Source: Streptomyces sp. SJL17-4
GTDB lineage: Bacteria > Actinomycetota > Actinomycetes > Streptomycetales > Streptomycetaceae
Length of the DNA: 64,000 nt
Reading direction: 5' to 3'
Assembly: GCF_036826855.1 (NCBI RefSeq)
Contig: NZ_CP104578.1
Span: forward strand, 6,607,501-6,671,500
Shown here: one piece after another, positions 23,901-32,238 of the stretch
How the letters are laid out: every line of letters starts with the position of its first letter
Numbering within the stretch: the first letter of the stretch is position 1
The notes under the pieces: model-generated
The model's input: the letters and a program-made list of their open reading frames with translations, nothing else
Databases searched by the model: none
What the model was told of the DNA's origin: nothing
Translations under genes and position numbers: made by a program

Positions 23901-25181
23901 TTACACCGCTGCGGCGGGGGCGGGGGGCGCGGCCGGGTCGGTGGGAGCCGGTGCGGGGATGGTGGTCTTGAGCTCCTCGTCCGCGACGGCGGCGACGGAA
24001 CCGGCGGCCGGCGGCGGGGTGACGGCCGCGATCGCGGTGGTCACCACACCCGCGGGCTCGGCGGCAGTGTCGTCGCCGTCGGCGGCGGCGTTCACGTTGT
24101 TGTGGTCGACCGGCTTGCGGCGGGACAGTGACCAGATGACGCCCGAGCCGGCGACGAGCAGGACCGCGACGGCGGCGATGCCCCAGGGGCCCTGCTTGGT
24201 GAGGAACTCGGCACCGGCGGCGACCAGGCCCGCGGCGGGCAGGGTCAGACCCCAGGCGACGAACATCCGGGTCGCGGTCGACCAGCGGACGACACCGCCC
24301 TTGCGGCCGAGACCGGCGCCCATCACGGCACCCGAGCAGGACTGGGTGGTGGAGAGGGAGAAGCCGAGGTTCGAGGAGGCCAGGATGACCGTGGCGGCGC
24401 TGGTCTGGGCGGCGAAGCCCTGCTGCGGCCGGAGGTCGGTGAGGCCCTTGCCCATGGTGCGGATGATGCGCCAGCCACCGAGGTAGGTGCCCAGGGCGAT
24501 CGCGACACCGGCGGAGACGATGACCCACATCGGCGGGTTGGAGCCGGGGGCGAGGACGCCGCCGGTGACCAGGGCCAGGGTGATGATGCCCATCGTCTTC
24601 TGGGCGTCGTTGGTGCCGTGGGCGAGGGAGACGAGACCGGCGGAGGCGATCTGGCCGACCCGGTAGCCCTTGGCGGTGTGCTTCTCGTCGGTCTTGGCGC
24701 CGATCTTGTACGTCAGCCGGGTGGCCAGCATCGCGGCGAGGCCGGCGACGAGCGGCGCGGCGACGGCCGGGATGAGGACCTTGGTGACGATGGTGGAGCC
24801 GTTCACGGCCGACCAGCCGGCCGACATGACCGCGGCACCGATGAGACCGCCGAAGAGGGCGTGGGAGGAGCTGGACGGAAGTCCGAGCAGCCAGGTCAGG
24901 AGATTCCAGAGGATCGCGCCGACCAGCGCCGCGAAGATCACCTCTGTACGAATGCCCTCTTCGTTGATGATCCCGCCGGAGATCGTCTTGGCGACCTCCA
25001 CGGACAGGAACGCGCCGACGAGGTTCAGCACGGCGGACATGGCCACCGCCGTCTTCGGCTTGAGAGCACCGGTCGAGATGGTCGTCGCCATCGCGTTCGC
25101 GGTGTCGTGGAAACCGTTCGTGAAATCGAACACGAGAGCTGTCACGACCACAATGGCGAGCAGCAGCGTGATGTGTTCCAT
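23901..25181 (-). CDS. pitH2: Low-affinity inorganic phosphate transporter (PitH2-like)
   Basis: 426-residue Pit-family (PiT/SLC20) phosphate:cation symporter. Both halves of the family signature are present: DFTNGFHDTANAMATTIST at residues ~19-37 and SLAHGTNDAQKTMGIITLAL in the middle. The C-terminal ~50 residues are an Ala/Pro/Thr-rich cytosolic or periplasmic tail. The upstream region carries two 11-bp PHO-box repeats, fitting PhoP control as I recall for S. coelicolor pitH2 (SCO1845). Co-transcribed with the small membrane protein. Confidence 0.92.
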   Translation of the reverse strand: MEHITLLLAIVVVTALVFDFTNGFHDTANAMATTISTGALKPKTAVAMSAVLNLVGAFLSVEVAKTISGGIINEEGIRTEVIFAALVGAILWNLLTWLLGLPSSSSHALFGGLIGAAVMSAGWSAVNGSTIVTKVLIPAVAAPLVAGLAAMLATRLTYKIGAKTDEKHTAKGYRVGQIASAGLVSLAHGTNDAQKTMGIITLALVTGGVLAPGSNPPMWVIVSAGVAIALGTYLGGWRIIRTMGKGLTDLRPQQGFAAQTSAATVILASSNLGFSLSTTQSCSGAVMGAGLGRKGGVVRWSTATRMFVAWGLTLPAAGLVAAGAEFLTKQGPWGIAAVAVLLVAGSGVIWSLSRRKPVDHNNVNAAADGDDTAAEPAGVVTTAIAAVTPPPAAGSVAAVADEELKTTIPAPAPTDPAAPPAPAAAV

Positions 25182-25624
25182 TTACCCAGGCAATCGTTTG
25201 AGGTCAGTGGCTGGACGAACGTAAGCAACCTGAGTGAACGGAAGGTGAACTGGGTCGGGCGTTGTGGTGTCTCAAACCGGCGTCAAGGGATTCCGTTTAC
25301 GGCTCCGGCCCGTCGGCTGTCCACGATGCGGTCACCCCGCAACCCCGGGTAATACCGGCTATCACCGGGCACATGCGACCTGCCCCGGTTCCTCCTCCGC
25401 CACCCGGTTCCGACCCCTGGACGGAACCATCCGACCGGGGGACCCCGCGGACGAGACCCATGTCACTCTCCCGGAGGGCCCGCGGGCCCCGGCGGGCCAC
25501 GGCACGCCCCGTGCGCGAAGACCCCGCCCGCACCTCCCCTCCCGGCCTCCCCTCCGGCCCCCCGGCCGGGGCCGTACGGGTCCCACCGGTGGCAGTCCGC
25601 CCCCACCCTGCCGAGACTGGGAGC
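25182..25624. other. Gene-free stretch between pitH2 and the alpha/beta hydrolase
   Basis: It holds the pitH2 promoter and PHO box near its left end. The remaining ~370 bp show no RNA element or separate gene that I can support. The hydrolase frame is open back to 25262, but that extension is Pro/Arg-rich, lacks domain character and overlaps the promoter region, so I treat it as untranslated. Confidence 0.5.
25229..25250 (-). promoter_or_regulatory. PHO box (PhoP binding site) of pitH2
   Basis: On the minus strand two adjacent 11-bp direct repeats read GTTCACCTTCC and GTTCACTCAGG, matching the Streptomyces PHO-box unit with conserved GTTCAC. They lie ~50 bp before the transporter start, in a normal activator or repressor position. 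Confidence 0.88.
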
Positions 25625-26752
25625 GTGCGCCCGGCTACAGCGACGGCAGCGGCCGTCACCACTCTGCTCGGTGTCGGCGCGGCCGCGTTCGCGGTCGGCC
25701 GGTACGCCAGCGACGTCGCCCTCAAGGCGCCGTCCGGACGTCCCCTGCCCGGGGATCCCAAACTCACCGTGCACGCCACGGGCCCCGAACGGATCACCCT
25801 CACCCGCAGCCTCGCCTCGCTGCGCCCCGGGACGTACGGAATGGAGGGGCACGGCCAGCACGCCGTCGTCGGCCCCGTCCTCGACCGGGTCCCGCACACC
25901 GCGGACACCGTCGTCCGGCGCCTCGAACGCGTCGAACGCGGGGTGCTCGGTCCCGGCTCCCGCGTCCGCCTCACCCCCCAGCTGCACATCGGCACGCCGA
26001 TCAGCGCCCTCGGGCTCGCCCACGAAGACGTCGAGATCCCCGGCGAGCTCGGCCCGCTGCCGGCCTGGCTGGTGGCCGCGCCCCGCACCACCTGGGTGAT
26101 CGCCCTGCACGGGCTCGGCACCACCCGCGAGCACCCGCTGAACGTCGTCCCCTTCTTCAACCGCCGCAAGATCCCCGTCCTCGTCCCCGCCTACCGCGGC
26201 GACGAGGGGGCACCCGCCTCCCCGGACGGCCTCGCCCACCTCGGCGACTCCGAGTGGCGCGACGTCGACGCCGCCATCCGCTACGCCGTCCACCGGGGCG
26301 CTTCCAAGATCGTGCTGCACGGCTGGGGGACCGGGGCCTCGATGGCCCTGCGCGCCGCCGCCGAGTCGGGCGTACGCGACCGGATCAGCGGCCTCGTCCT
26401 CGACTCGCCCGTCCTGGACTGGGAGGCCACCCTCCGCAACCTCGCCGCGGCCCGCCACGTCCCCACCCCCCTGCTCCCGCTCGCCGTCCGTGCCGCCCAG
26501 GGCAGGACCGGGCCGCACGGCGACCTCCTGGAGGCCGCCGCCGAACCGGGCGCGCTGCGCGTCCCCGTGCTCCTCTTCCACGGCCCCGACGACACCATCG
26601 CCCCCTGGGAGCCGTCCGTCGAACTCGCCGCCCGCCGCCCCGATCTGGTCACCCTCCAGACCGTCCGGTACGCCCCGCACGCGGCGATGTGGAACGCCGA
26701 CCCGGTCCGCTACGAGGAGGCCCTGCGCCGCTTCCTCACCCCGCTCCTCTAG
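25625..26752 (+). CDS. Alpha/beta-hydrolase with N-terminal membrane anchor
   Basis: 375-residue serine-hydrolase-fold protein. The N-terminus (VRPATATAAAVTTLLGVGAA) looks like a signal anchor. The hydrolase core shows WVIALHGLGTTREH, a nucleophile-elbow position at KIVLHGWGTGASMALRAA, and LLFHGPDDTIAPWE plus a late APHAAMWN supplying the acid and histidine. The elbow reads G-W-G-T-G, with Thr in place of the usual nucleophilic Ser, so catalytic competence is uncertain. GTG start chosen because it gives a compact anchor. Substrate unknown. Confidence 0.82.
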   Translation: MRPATATAAAVTTLLGVGAAAFAVGRYASDVALKAPSGRPLPGDPKLTVHATGPERITLTRSLASLRPGTYGMEGHGQHAVVGPVLDRVPHTADTVVRRLERVERGVLGPGSRVRLTPQLHIGTPISALGLAHEDVEIPGELGPLPAWLVAAPRTTWVIALHGLGTTREHPLNVVPFFNRRKIPVLVPAYRGDEGAPASPDGLAHLGDSEWRDVDAAIRYAVHRGASKIVLHGWGTGASMALRAAAESGVRDRISGLVLDSPVLDWEATLRNLAAARHVPTPLLPLAVRAAQGRTGPHGDLLEAAAEPGALRVPVLLFHGPDDTIAPWEPSVELAARRPDLVTLQTVRYAPHAAMWNADPVRYEEALRRFLTPLL

Positions 26753-26830
26753 GGGCCCGGCAGCGGGCGGCGAGGACGGCACGGCCGATTCCGATTGGGC
26801 TTTCGGGCCGTCAGCGGGAAGACTGCCCCC

Positions 26831-28267
26831 GTGACGTCTCGAAAGCCCGATGAACCATTGGCGCGCAACTCCAGACTCCGACTCGTCCGCCCGCGGGCGC
26901 TGGCCACCGCCCGACGGGCCGTGACGACCCGGCGCACCCGGCCGGCGCCGCGGCCGCCCGAGGGCACTCCGCCCCGTGCGGAGCTCGCCCGCCAGGCCCG
27001 CCACGTCCTCGCCGACGCCGTACGGATCGCCCGCTGGGCCGCCGTCGAGAGCGGCGCCACAGCCGCACCCCGCAGCGGCCCCGGAGCCGCCCCCGCCCAG
27101 GAACGGGCCGCCGCCGCACTGAACCTGACGCCCGGCCAGATCCGGGCCGGCTGGGACCGCGCCCGGCTCGCCGGTCTCGTCGAGCTGCACGGTGACACCG
27201 CCCGCCCCGGCTGGCGGCTGCACGCCTGGGACCGTGACGACTCCGCCGTACTGCGCGGCTGGGTCGCCCTCTTCGACGCCTGGTCCCTGGTGCACCCGGC
27301 CCCCGAGGGCGTCGAGCCGAGCGCCGTCGCCGAGGTCGTCGAGGCCCTCCCGCAGGTCCTGTCACTGCTTCAGCTCTCCCAGGGCCCGGTCCTCGTCCCC
27401 GCCCTGCTCGATCTGCTCGGCCAGCGCGTCGAGGAGCTGCGCGAGGAGCGCTGCGAGGTCCCGGGCGCCGAGCAGGCCCCCGAGGCCACGGAGGCCGCCG
27501 CGACCTCCGACGCACCCGTGGTGCACGGCACCGACGGGCTGCCGGCCCTGCTCGACTGGGCGCTCGAAGGCCTGGCGGCCGTCGGCGCGCTCACCCTCGA
27601 CCCCGGAGCGGAGGGGCGTCACGCCACCCTGACCCCGCTCGGCAACTGGGCGGTCTGGGTCAAGCTGGAGCAGATCTGCGTCGCCGCGCAGAGCCCCGCC
27701 GGAAACATCGAGCAGTCCGCCGAGGACATGCTCCGCGGCTGCGCCCGGCTCACCCCCGGCCCCGCCCGCGCCGAATACCGCGCCTGGCTCGCGGCCCGCA
27801 CCCTCTCCAGCGCGGTGACCGAACTCCTCACCGTGGCCCGCGGCGAGGACGCGCTGCTGCGCGGGCTCGCCTTCGAGGCGCTCCGGGTCGTCGGCGCCCC
27901 CGCCGAGGCCGAGGTACGGGCCACCGTCGCCGAACCCTCCCTGCGGCCGTACGCACTGCTCTGGCTCGCCGAGTACGAGGGCGCCGACCCCGACGACGCC
28001 CAGGAGGTCCTCACCCGCGAGGAGTCCACCTGGCTCTGGGTGGACACGGCCGCCGCCGTCGCCGACCACGGGGAGAGCGAACTGCTCGTCCGGCACCTCG
28101 ACTCCGCCGTGCAGGGCACCGTCCCGGCGCTCCTCGACGAGATCAGGGCCGTCGGCCACCCCCGTACCGTCCAGGTCCTGGTCGCCCTCGCCGCCGCCCA
28201 CCCGGACCCGGCTCTGGCCAAGGCCGTCCGCCGGGCCGCCTTCCAGGTCCACACCGGGGGCGCGTGA
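26831..28267 (+). CDS. Large hypothetical protein with helical C-terminal repeats
   Basis: 478 residues, not recognised beyond a conserved Streptomyces hypothetical. Residues ~100-210 (AAAALNLTPGQIRAGWDRAR, then a WRLHAWDRDDS stretch) could form a winged-helix-like domain. The C-terminal third (LLRGLAFEALRVVGAPAEAE to HPRTVQVLVALAAAHPDPAL) has HEAT-like helical hairpins. No enzyme motif or membrane segment. The GTG start has GGGAAG 8-9 nt upstream. It follows the hydrolase gene by 78 bp on the same strand. Confidence 0.8.
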   Translation: MTSRKPDEPLARNSRLRLVRPRALATARRAVTTRRTRPAPRPPEGTPPRAELARQARHVLADAVRIARWAAVESGATAAPRSGPGAAPAQERAAAALNLTPGQIRAGWDRARLAGLVELHGDTARPGWRLHAWDRDDSAVLRGWVALFDAWSLVHPAPEGVEPSAVAEVVEALPQVLSLLQLSQGPVLVPALLDLLGQRVEELREERCEVPGAEQAPEATEAAATSDAPVVHGTDGLPALLDWALEGLAAVGALTLDPGAEGRHATLTPLGNWAVWVKLEQICVAAQSPAGNIEQSAEDMLRGCARLTPGPARAEYRAWLAARTLSSAVTELLTVARGEDALLRGLAFEALRVVGAPAEAEVRATVAEPSLRPYALLWLAEYEGADPDDAQEVLTREESTWLWVDTAAAVADHGESELLVRHLDSAVQGTVPALLDEIRAVGHPRTVQVLVALAAAHPDPALAKAVRRAAFQVHTGGA

Positions 28268-28291
28268 CGGGATCCCCGCCCGGGGATCCCG
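28268..28291. terminator. Hairpin after the hypothetical gene
   Basis: Perfect 11-bp inverted repeat CGGGATCCCCG / CGGGGATCCCG separated by only 2 nt, starting directly after the stop codon and lying between convergent genes. A 4-6 nt loop after fraying makes it a usable bidirectional terminator. Confidence 0.72.
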
Positions 28292-28316
28292 AGGGGGAGA
28301 CCTCCCCGGCGCCCGG

Positions 28317-28718
28317 CTACTCCGCGGCGCCGGGGGTGTACGTCCCGAAGCTCCAGATGTTGCCCTCGGCGTCGCGCGCCATGTAGTCCCGCGAGCCGTA
28401 CTCCTGGTCCTTGGGCGGCATCACGATCTCCACGCCGTGGGCCACCGCCCTCGCGTGGTGCTCGTCGACGTCGTCCACGTGCACGAACACACCGACCGGG
28501 CCGGCGTCGGTCATCAGCTTGTCGAACTCGCTGCCGGTGCCCTTGCTGCCCAGCATCACCATGCCGTTCCCGTACGACAGCTCGGCGTGCGCCACGCGCC
28601 CGTCCTCGGCCTCGTACACGGCGTCGGCACGGAAGCCGAAGCCCTCCGTGAGCAGGCTGATCGCCGCCTTCGCGTCCTCGTACGTCAGCGTCGGACAGAT
28701 GTGGGGTGCCTCAGCCAT
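28317..28718 (-). CDS. VOC-superfamily (glyoxalase/bleomycin-resistance-like) protein
   Basis: 133 residues with the paired beta-alpha-beta-beta-beta modules of the vicinal-oxygen-chelate fold: CPTLTYEDAKAAISLLTEGF, then GPVGVFVHVDDVDEHHARA and a terminal YMARDAEGNIWSFGTYTPG. The family includes glyoxalases, dioxygenases and drug-binding proteins; this small single copy fits the PhnB/YkcA-like hypothetical subgroup. AGGAAG lies 8 nt before the chosen ATG; a GTG three codons upstream is too close to it. Confidence 0.87.
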   Translation of the reverse strand: MAEAPHICPTLTYEDAKAAISLLTEGFGFRADAVYEAEDGRVAHAELSYGNGMVMLGSKGTGSEFDKLMTDAGPVGVFVHVDDVDEHHARAVAHGVEIVMPPKDQEYGSRDYMARDAEGNIWSFGTYTPGAAE

Positions 28719-28785
28719 CCCGATCACTTCCTCTCGATCCGGTCGAACGTGATCCGCGTCTCAGTCTGGCAGTCCCCACCGGCAA

Positions 28786-29676
28786 TCAGCGGAAGGTGTT
28801 GCACCGGGCCATGTCGCCCGTCCGGTAGCCCTCGTAGAACCACTGCTGGCGCTGGGCCGCGGAGCCATGGGTCCAGTCCTCCGGGGTCACCCGGCCCTGG
28901 AACCTCTCCTGGATCCGGTCGTCGCCCACCGCGGCCGCCGCGTCCAGGCCGTCCCGGATGTCCGCGTCCGTCAGCCGGGTGAGCAGCGGCCGGCCCGTGC
29001 GGTCGTCGGGCGTGGTCGTGGCGTGCCGGGCCCACACGCCCGCGTAGCAGTCGGCCTGGAGCTCGACCCGCACGGCGTTGGAGTTCGCCCCGGTGCGCCC
29101 GTCCTGGGCGCGGCTCAGGGTCCCCATCAGGTTCTGGATGTGGTGGCCGTACTCGTGCGCCACCACGTACGCCTGGGCGAAGGGCCCGCCGCTCGACCCG
29201 AACGTGGTGCGCAGCTCGTCGAAGAAGCCCAGGTCCAGATAGACCTGCCGGTCGCCGGGGCAGTAGAACGGCCCCACCGCGGAGGTCGCGGAACCGCAGG
29301 CGGTCGGGACCCGCTGGCTGAACATCACGGTGGCGGCGCCCCCGTACGTGCCGCCCCGGCGCGTGTACTCGCTCCGCCAGAAGTCCTGGACGCTGTTCAC
29401 GACGGCGACGATCCGGCAGTCCTCGCGGGTGTTGGCGTCCGAACCCTTCTTGCAGGTCTGTGCCACCTGGGCGGCCCCGGACGAGCTGGCCACCGGCTCG
29501 TCGCCGCCCGAGGAGAGTCCCAGCTGGTCCGGCCCCACCCCGAGGAACAGGCCCAGGATCAGGGCGATGAAGCCGATGATGCCGCCGCCGACGGTCGCCT
29601 TCCCGCCTGGGATGCGACTGCCCCGGACGTCCTTGACCTCCGAGGTGTCCAGATCGGCGTCGTCGTCGAACTGCAC
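28786..29676 (-). CDS. Neutral zinc metallopeptidase (YpfJ family), membrane-anchored
   Basis: 296-residue putative zinc metallopeptidase. An acidic cytosolic head is followed by one transmembrane helix (residues ~30-47). The extracytoplasmic domain carries the zinc motif H174-E175-Y-G-H178 (VVAHEYGHHIQNLMG), a downstream ELQADCYAGVWA that probably supplies the third ligand, and four Cys likely to form disulfides. The length is typical of the family. The physiological substrate is unknown. Divergent from the ABC-F gene. Confidence 0.9.
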   Translation of the reverse strand: MQFDDDADLDTSEVKDVRGSRIPGGKATVGGGIIGFIALILGLFLGVGPDQLGLSSGGDEPVASSSGAAQVAQTCKKGSDANTREDCRIVAVVNSVQDFWRSEYTRRGGTYGGAATVMFSQRVPTACGSATSAVGPFYCPGDRQVYLDLGFFDELRTTFGSSGGPFAQAYVVAHEYGHHIQNLMGTLSRAQDGRTGANSNAVRVELQADCYAGVWARHATTTPDDRTGRPLLTRLTDADIRDGLDAAAAVGDDRIQERFQGRVTPEDWTHGSAAQRQQWFYEGYRTGDMARCNTFR

Positions 29677-29845
29677 GGTCCACCATCCTCCGCGTCACTG
29701 CCGCGGCAGAGGCCGCCGCCCTGCGCCGAGTATCGGCCGATCTTTCACCGCTCGCCCCTTTTCTTCCGTCAAGGGAAGTTATGTGAGAAAGATCCGATCG
29801 CCCCTCAGGCCCCCTGATGGCCGAAAAGCAGTTGCAGGGGCCCGT

Positions 29846-29851
29846 TAGACT
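29846..29851 (+). promoter_or_regulatory. Candidate -10 element for the ABC-F transcript
   Basis: TAGACT lies 7 nt before the ATG of a 7-codon reading frame. A start site at normal distance from it would fall on or next to that ATG, giving a leaderless first reading frame. No good -35 is visible. Confidence 0.5.
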
Positions 29852-29857
29852 GGCCGT

Positions 29858-29881
29858 ATGGCCATTCTCCCCGTGCATTAG
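29858..29881 (+). CDS. Putative 7-residue leader peptide (uORF) of the ABC-F gene
   Basis: ATG to TAG encodes MAILPVH, 61 nt ahead of the ABC-F start. It would be translated without a Shine-Dalgarno sequence if transcription starts at its ATG. Ribosome-stalling uORFs are an established control of several antibiotic-responsive ABC-F genes; whether this one is translated is unknown. Confidence 0.4.
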   Translation: MAILPVH

Positions 29882-29942
29882 CGGCGTCGAAGCCCTTCAC
29901 CAGCCGTCCTTCCGCCGTTTCCCATCGCCCTGGAGTCTGTCC

Positions 29943-31541
29943 GTGATCACCGCTTCCGGCATCGAGCTGCGCGCCGGCGCCCGAGTCCTCATCGAGTCCG
30001 CTTCCTTCCGCGTCGCCAAGGGCGACCGCATCGGCCTCGTCGGTCGCAACGGAGCGGGCAAGACGACCCTCACCAAGTGCCTCGCAGGCGAGGGCGTCCC
30101 CGCCGGCGGCCAGATCGCCCGCTCCGGCGAGGTCGGCTACCTCCCGCAGGACCCGCGCACCGGCGACCTCGACGTCCTGGCCCGCGACCGCATCCTCTCC
30201 GCCCGTGGCCTCGACGTCCTCCTCAAGAAGATGCGGATGAACGAGGAGCGCATCGCCACCGGCTCCGGCGCCACCCGCGACAAGGCGATGCGGCAGTACG
30301 AGCGCCAGGAGACCGAGTTCCTGACCAAGGGCGGGTACGCGGCCGAGGCCGAGGCCTCCACCATCGCGGCCGCCCTCGGTCTGCCCGACCGGGTCCTCGG
30401 TCAGCCGCTGCACACCCTCTCCGGTGGTCAGCGCCGCCGGGTCGAGCTCGCCCGGATCCTCTTCTCGGACGCCGACACGCTCCTCCTCGACGAGCCGACC
30501 AACCACCTTGACGCCGACTCCATCGTCTGGCTGCGCGACTACCTGAAGAGCTACCGCGGCGGCTTCATCGTGATCTCCCACGACGTCGACCTCGTCGAGA
30601 CCGTGGTCAACAAGGTCTTCTATCTGGACGCCAACCGCTCCACGATCGACGTCTACAACATGGGCTGGAAGCTCTACCAGCAGCAGCGCGAGGCCGACGA
30701 GAAGCGCCGCAAGCGCGAGCGGCAGAACGCCGAGAAGAAGGCCGCCGCCCTCAACTCGCAGGCCGACAAGATGCGCGCCAAGGCCACCAAGACCGTGGCC
30801 GCGCAGAACATGGCCAAGCGTGCCGAGCGACTGCTCTCCGGCCTGGAGGCGGTGCGCGCCTCCGACAAGGTCGCCAAGCTCCGCTTCCCCGACCCCGCGC
30901 CCTGCGGCAAGACCCCGCTGACGGCCGAGGGACTCTCCAAGTCCTACGGCTCTCTCGAAATCTTCACCGATGTGGACCTCGCGATCGACAAGGGCTCGCG
31001 CGTCGTCATCCTCGGCCTCAACGGCGCGGGCAAGACCACGCTGCTCCGGCTGCTCGCCGGCGCCGAGAAGCCCGACACCGGCGAGGTGACCCCGGGCCAC
31101 GGTCTCAAGCTCGGCTACTACGCCCAGGAGCACGAGACGCTCGACCCCGAGCGCAGCGTCCTGGAGAACATGCGCTCGGCCGCGCCCGACCTCGACCTCG
31201 TCCAGGTCCGCAAGACGCTCGGCTCCTTCCTCTTCTCCGGCGACGACGTCGACAAGCCGGCCGGGGTGCTCTCCGGCGGCGAGAAGACCCGGCTGGCCCT
31301 GGCCACCCTGGTCGTCTCCTCGGCGAACGTGCTGCTCCTCGACGAGCCCACCAACAACCTCGACCCGGCCAGCCGCGAGGAGATCCTCGGGGCCCTGCGG
31401 ACGTACAAGGGCGCCGTCGTCCTCGTCACCCACGACGAGGGCGCGGTCGACGCGCTGGAGCCGGAGCGGATCATCCTGCTCCCGGACGGCGTCGAGGACC
31501 TGTGGGGCCCGGACTACGCGGACCTGGTCGCGCTCGCCTGA
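29943..31541 (+). CDS. ABC-F family ATP-binding protein
   Basis: 532-residue soluble tandem ATPase of the ABC-F class, which acts on ribosomes rather than membranes. NBD1: Walker A GRNGAGKTT (34-42), signature LSGGQRRRVELARI, LLLDEPTNHLD. NBD2: GLNGAGKTT, LSGGEKTRLALATL, LLLDEPTNNLD. A charged linker helix pair (RREADEKRRKRERQN-like region ~240-290) joins them, as in P-site tRNA interaction motif linkers. There is no transmembrane segment. A GTG start with GGAG 7 nt upstream begins MITASGIELRAG. It may be a housekeeping translation factor or confer antibiotic tolerance; sequence alone does not decide. Confidence 0.92.
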   Translation: MITASGIELRAGARVLIESASFRVAKGDRIGLVGRNGAGKTTLTKCLAGEGVPAGGQIARSGEVGYLPQDPRTGDLDVLARDRILSARGLDVLLKKMRMNEERIATGSGATRDKAMRQYERQETEFLTKGGYAAEAEASTIAAALGLPDRVLGQPLHTLSGGQRRRVELARILFSDADTLLLDEPTNHLDADSIVWLRDYLKSYRGGFIVISHDVDLVETVVNKVFYLDANRSTIDVYNMGWKLYQQQREADEKRRKRERQNAEKKAAALNSQADKMRAKATKTVAAQNMAKRAERLLSGLEAVRASDKVAKLRFPDPAPCGKTPLTAEGLSKSYGSLEIFTDVDLAIDKGSRVVILGLNGAGKTTLLRLLAGAEKPDTGEVTPGHGLKLGYYAQEHETLDPERSVLENMRSAAPDLDLVQVRKTLGSFLFSGDDVDKPAGVLSGGEKTRLALATLVVSSANVLLLDEPTNNLDPASREEILGALRTYKGAVVLVTHDEGAVDALEPERIILLPDGVEDLWGPDYADLVALA

Positions 31542-31883
31542 CCCGGAGAGGACCGGGTGATCATGCCCGGCTGGATCATTCGGCCCACGGGTGATCCTTC
31601 ATCTGAGTGAGGGCGTCTCGTACACCCCGGCGCGGTGCTCTGCCGAATCCTTCCGGCAGACCCGCGCCGTACGTGTGTTCCCCCTGTGTCGCTGACCTGC
31701 TGATTCCTGTGCCGGGCGGCGCGAAGGCCTGTTTCCGGCCCAGCGGAATCCAAGCTTCCGGTCGTGATGAACGCGCGCTCGTCCACAAACCCGGCGGCAT
31801 GGACCTTGTCGAATGGGTGGCCAGGACGGACGGGAGGGGTGATCATGAGAAGTCCAGAGCGCACTTCCCATGAGGAGGCACGG
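31542..31883. other. Gene-free stretch before gbn: terminator and GATCAT sites
   Basis: It contains a 6-bp hairpin right at the ABC-F stop (ACCCGG / CCGGGT), GATCAT hexamers at 31559, 31574 and 31841, and a strong hairpin listed separately. An in-frame ATG for Gbn at 31845 with GGAGGGG ahead of it also lies here. No separate gene is supported. Confidence 0.5.
31628..31669. terminator. Two-tier hairpin downstream of the ABC-F gene
   Basis: Outer stem CGGCGCGG / CCGCGCCG (8 bp) and inner stem TCTGCCG / CGGCAGA (7 bp), separated by a small internal loop. The strongest terminator candidate between ABC-F and gbn. Confidence 0.75.
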
Positions 31884-32105
31884 GTGGCCGAGACTCTGAA
31901 GAAGGGCAGCCGGGTGACCGGCGCCGCGCGCGACAAGCTCGCGGCAGACCTGAAGAAGAAGTACGACTCCGGTGCGAGTATCCGGGCGCTGGCCGAGGAA
32001 ACGGGCCGCTCCTACGGATTCGTCCACCGGATGCTCAGTGAGTCCGGAGTCACGCTGCGCGGACGCGGCGGAGCGACCCGGGGCAAGAAAGCCGCCTCGG
32101 CCTGA
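31884..32105 (+). CDS. gbn: Gbn-like small nucleoid-associated DNA-binding protein (SCO1839 homologue)
   Basis: 73-residue basic protein with one helix-turn-helix: LAADLKKKYDSGASIRALAE then ETGRSYGFVHRMLSESG, and a Lys/Arg/Gly-rich tail (RGRGGATRGKKAA). It matches what I recall of SCO1839 (Gbn) of S. coelicolor, a nucleoid-associated protein that binds GATCWT motifs and affects sporulation and antibiotic production. GTG start with GAGGAGG 5 nt upstream. An in-frame ATG 13 codons earlier, with GGAGGGG 6 nt before it, could give a longer form. Confidence 0.9.
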   Translation: MAETLKKGSRVTGAARDKLAADLKKKYDSGASIRALAEETGRSYGFVHRMLSESGVTLRGRGGATRGKKAASA

Positions 32106-32124
32106 CATCGGGACGCCTCGACCG

Positions 32125-32147
32125 GGCCACCGGATCTCCCGGTGGCC
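32125..32147 (+). terminator. Hairpin after gbn
   Basis: Perfect 9-bp stem GGCCACCGG / CCGGTGGCC with a 5-nt loop, 20 nt after the gbn stop. Confidence 0.72.
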
Positions 32148-32238
32148 ACCCGGTCGGTCATCGCGCCGACCAGGTGGTTACTGTGCAGTCACTTAGCATT
32201 TCGCATGCAATGTGCTGCACCGTAACCGGAGGCGCCCC

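Noticed and set aside
25262..25624. 121-codon N-terminal extension of the alpha/beta hydrolase
   Set aside because: Pro/Arg-rich, no conserved features, and it would begin inside the pitH2 promoter region; the GTG at 25625 gives a normal membrane-anchored protein.
31799..31873. 22-codon upstream frame (MDLVEWVARTDGRGDHEKSR...) ahead of gbn
   Set aside because: No ribosome-binding site, and it overlaps a well-supported alternative gbn start in another frame; nothing suggests translation.
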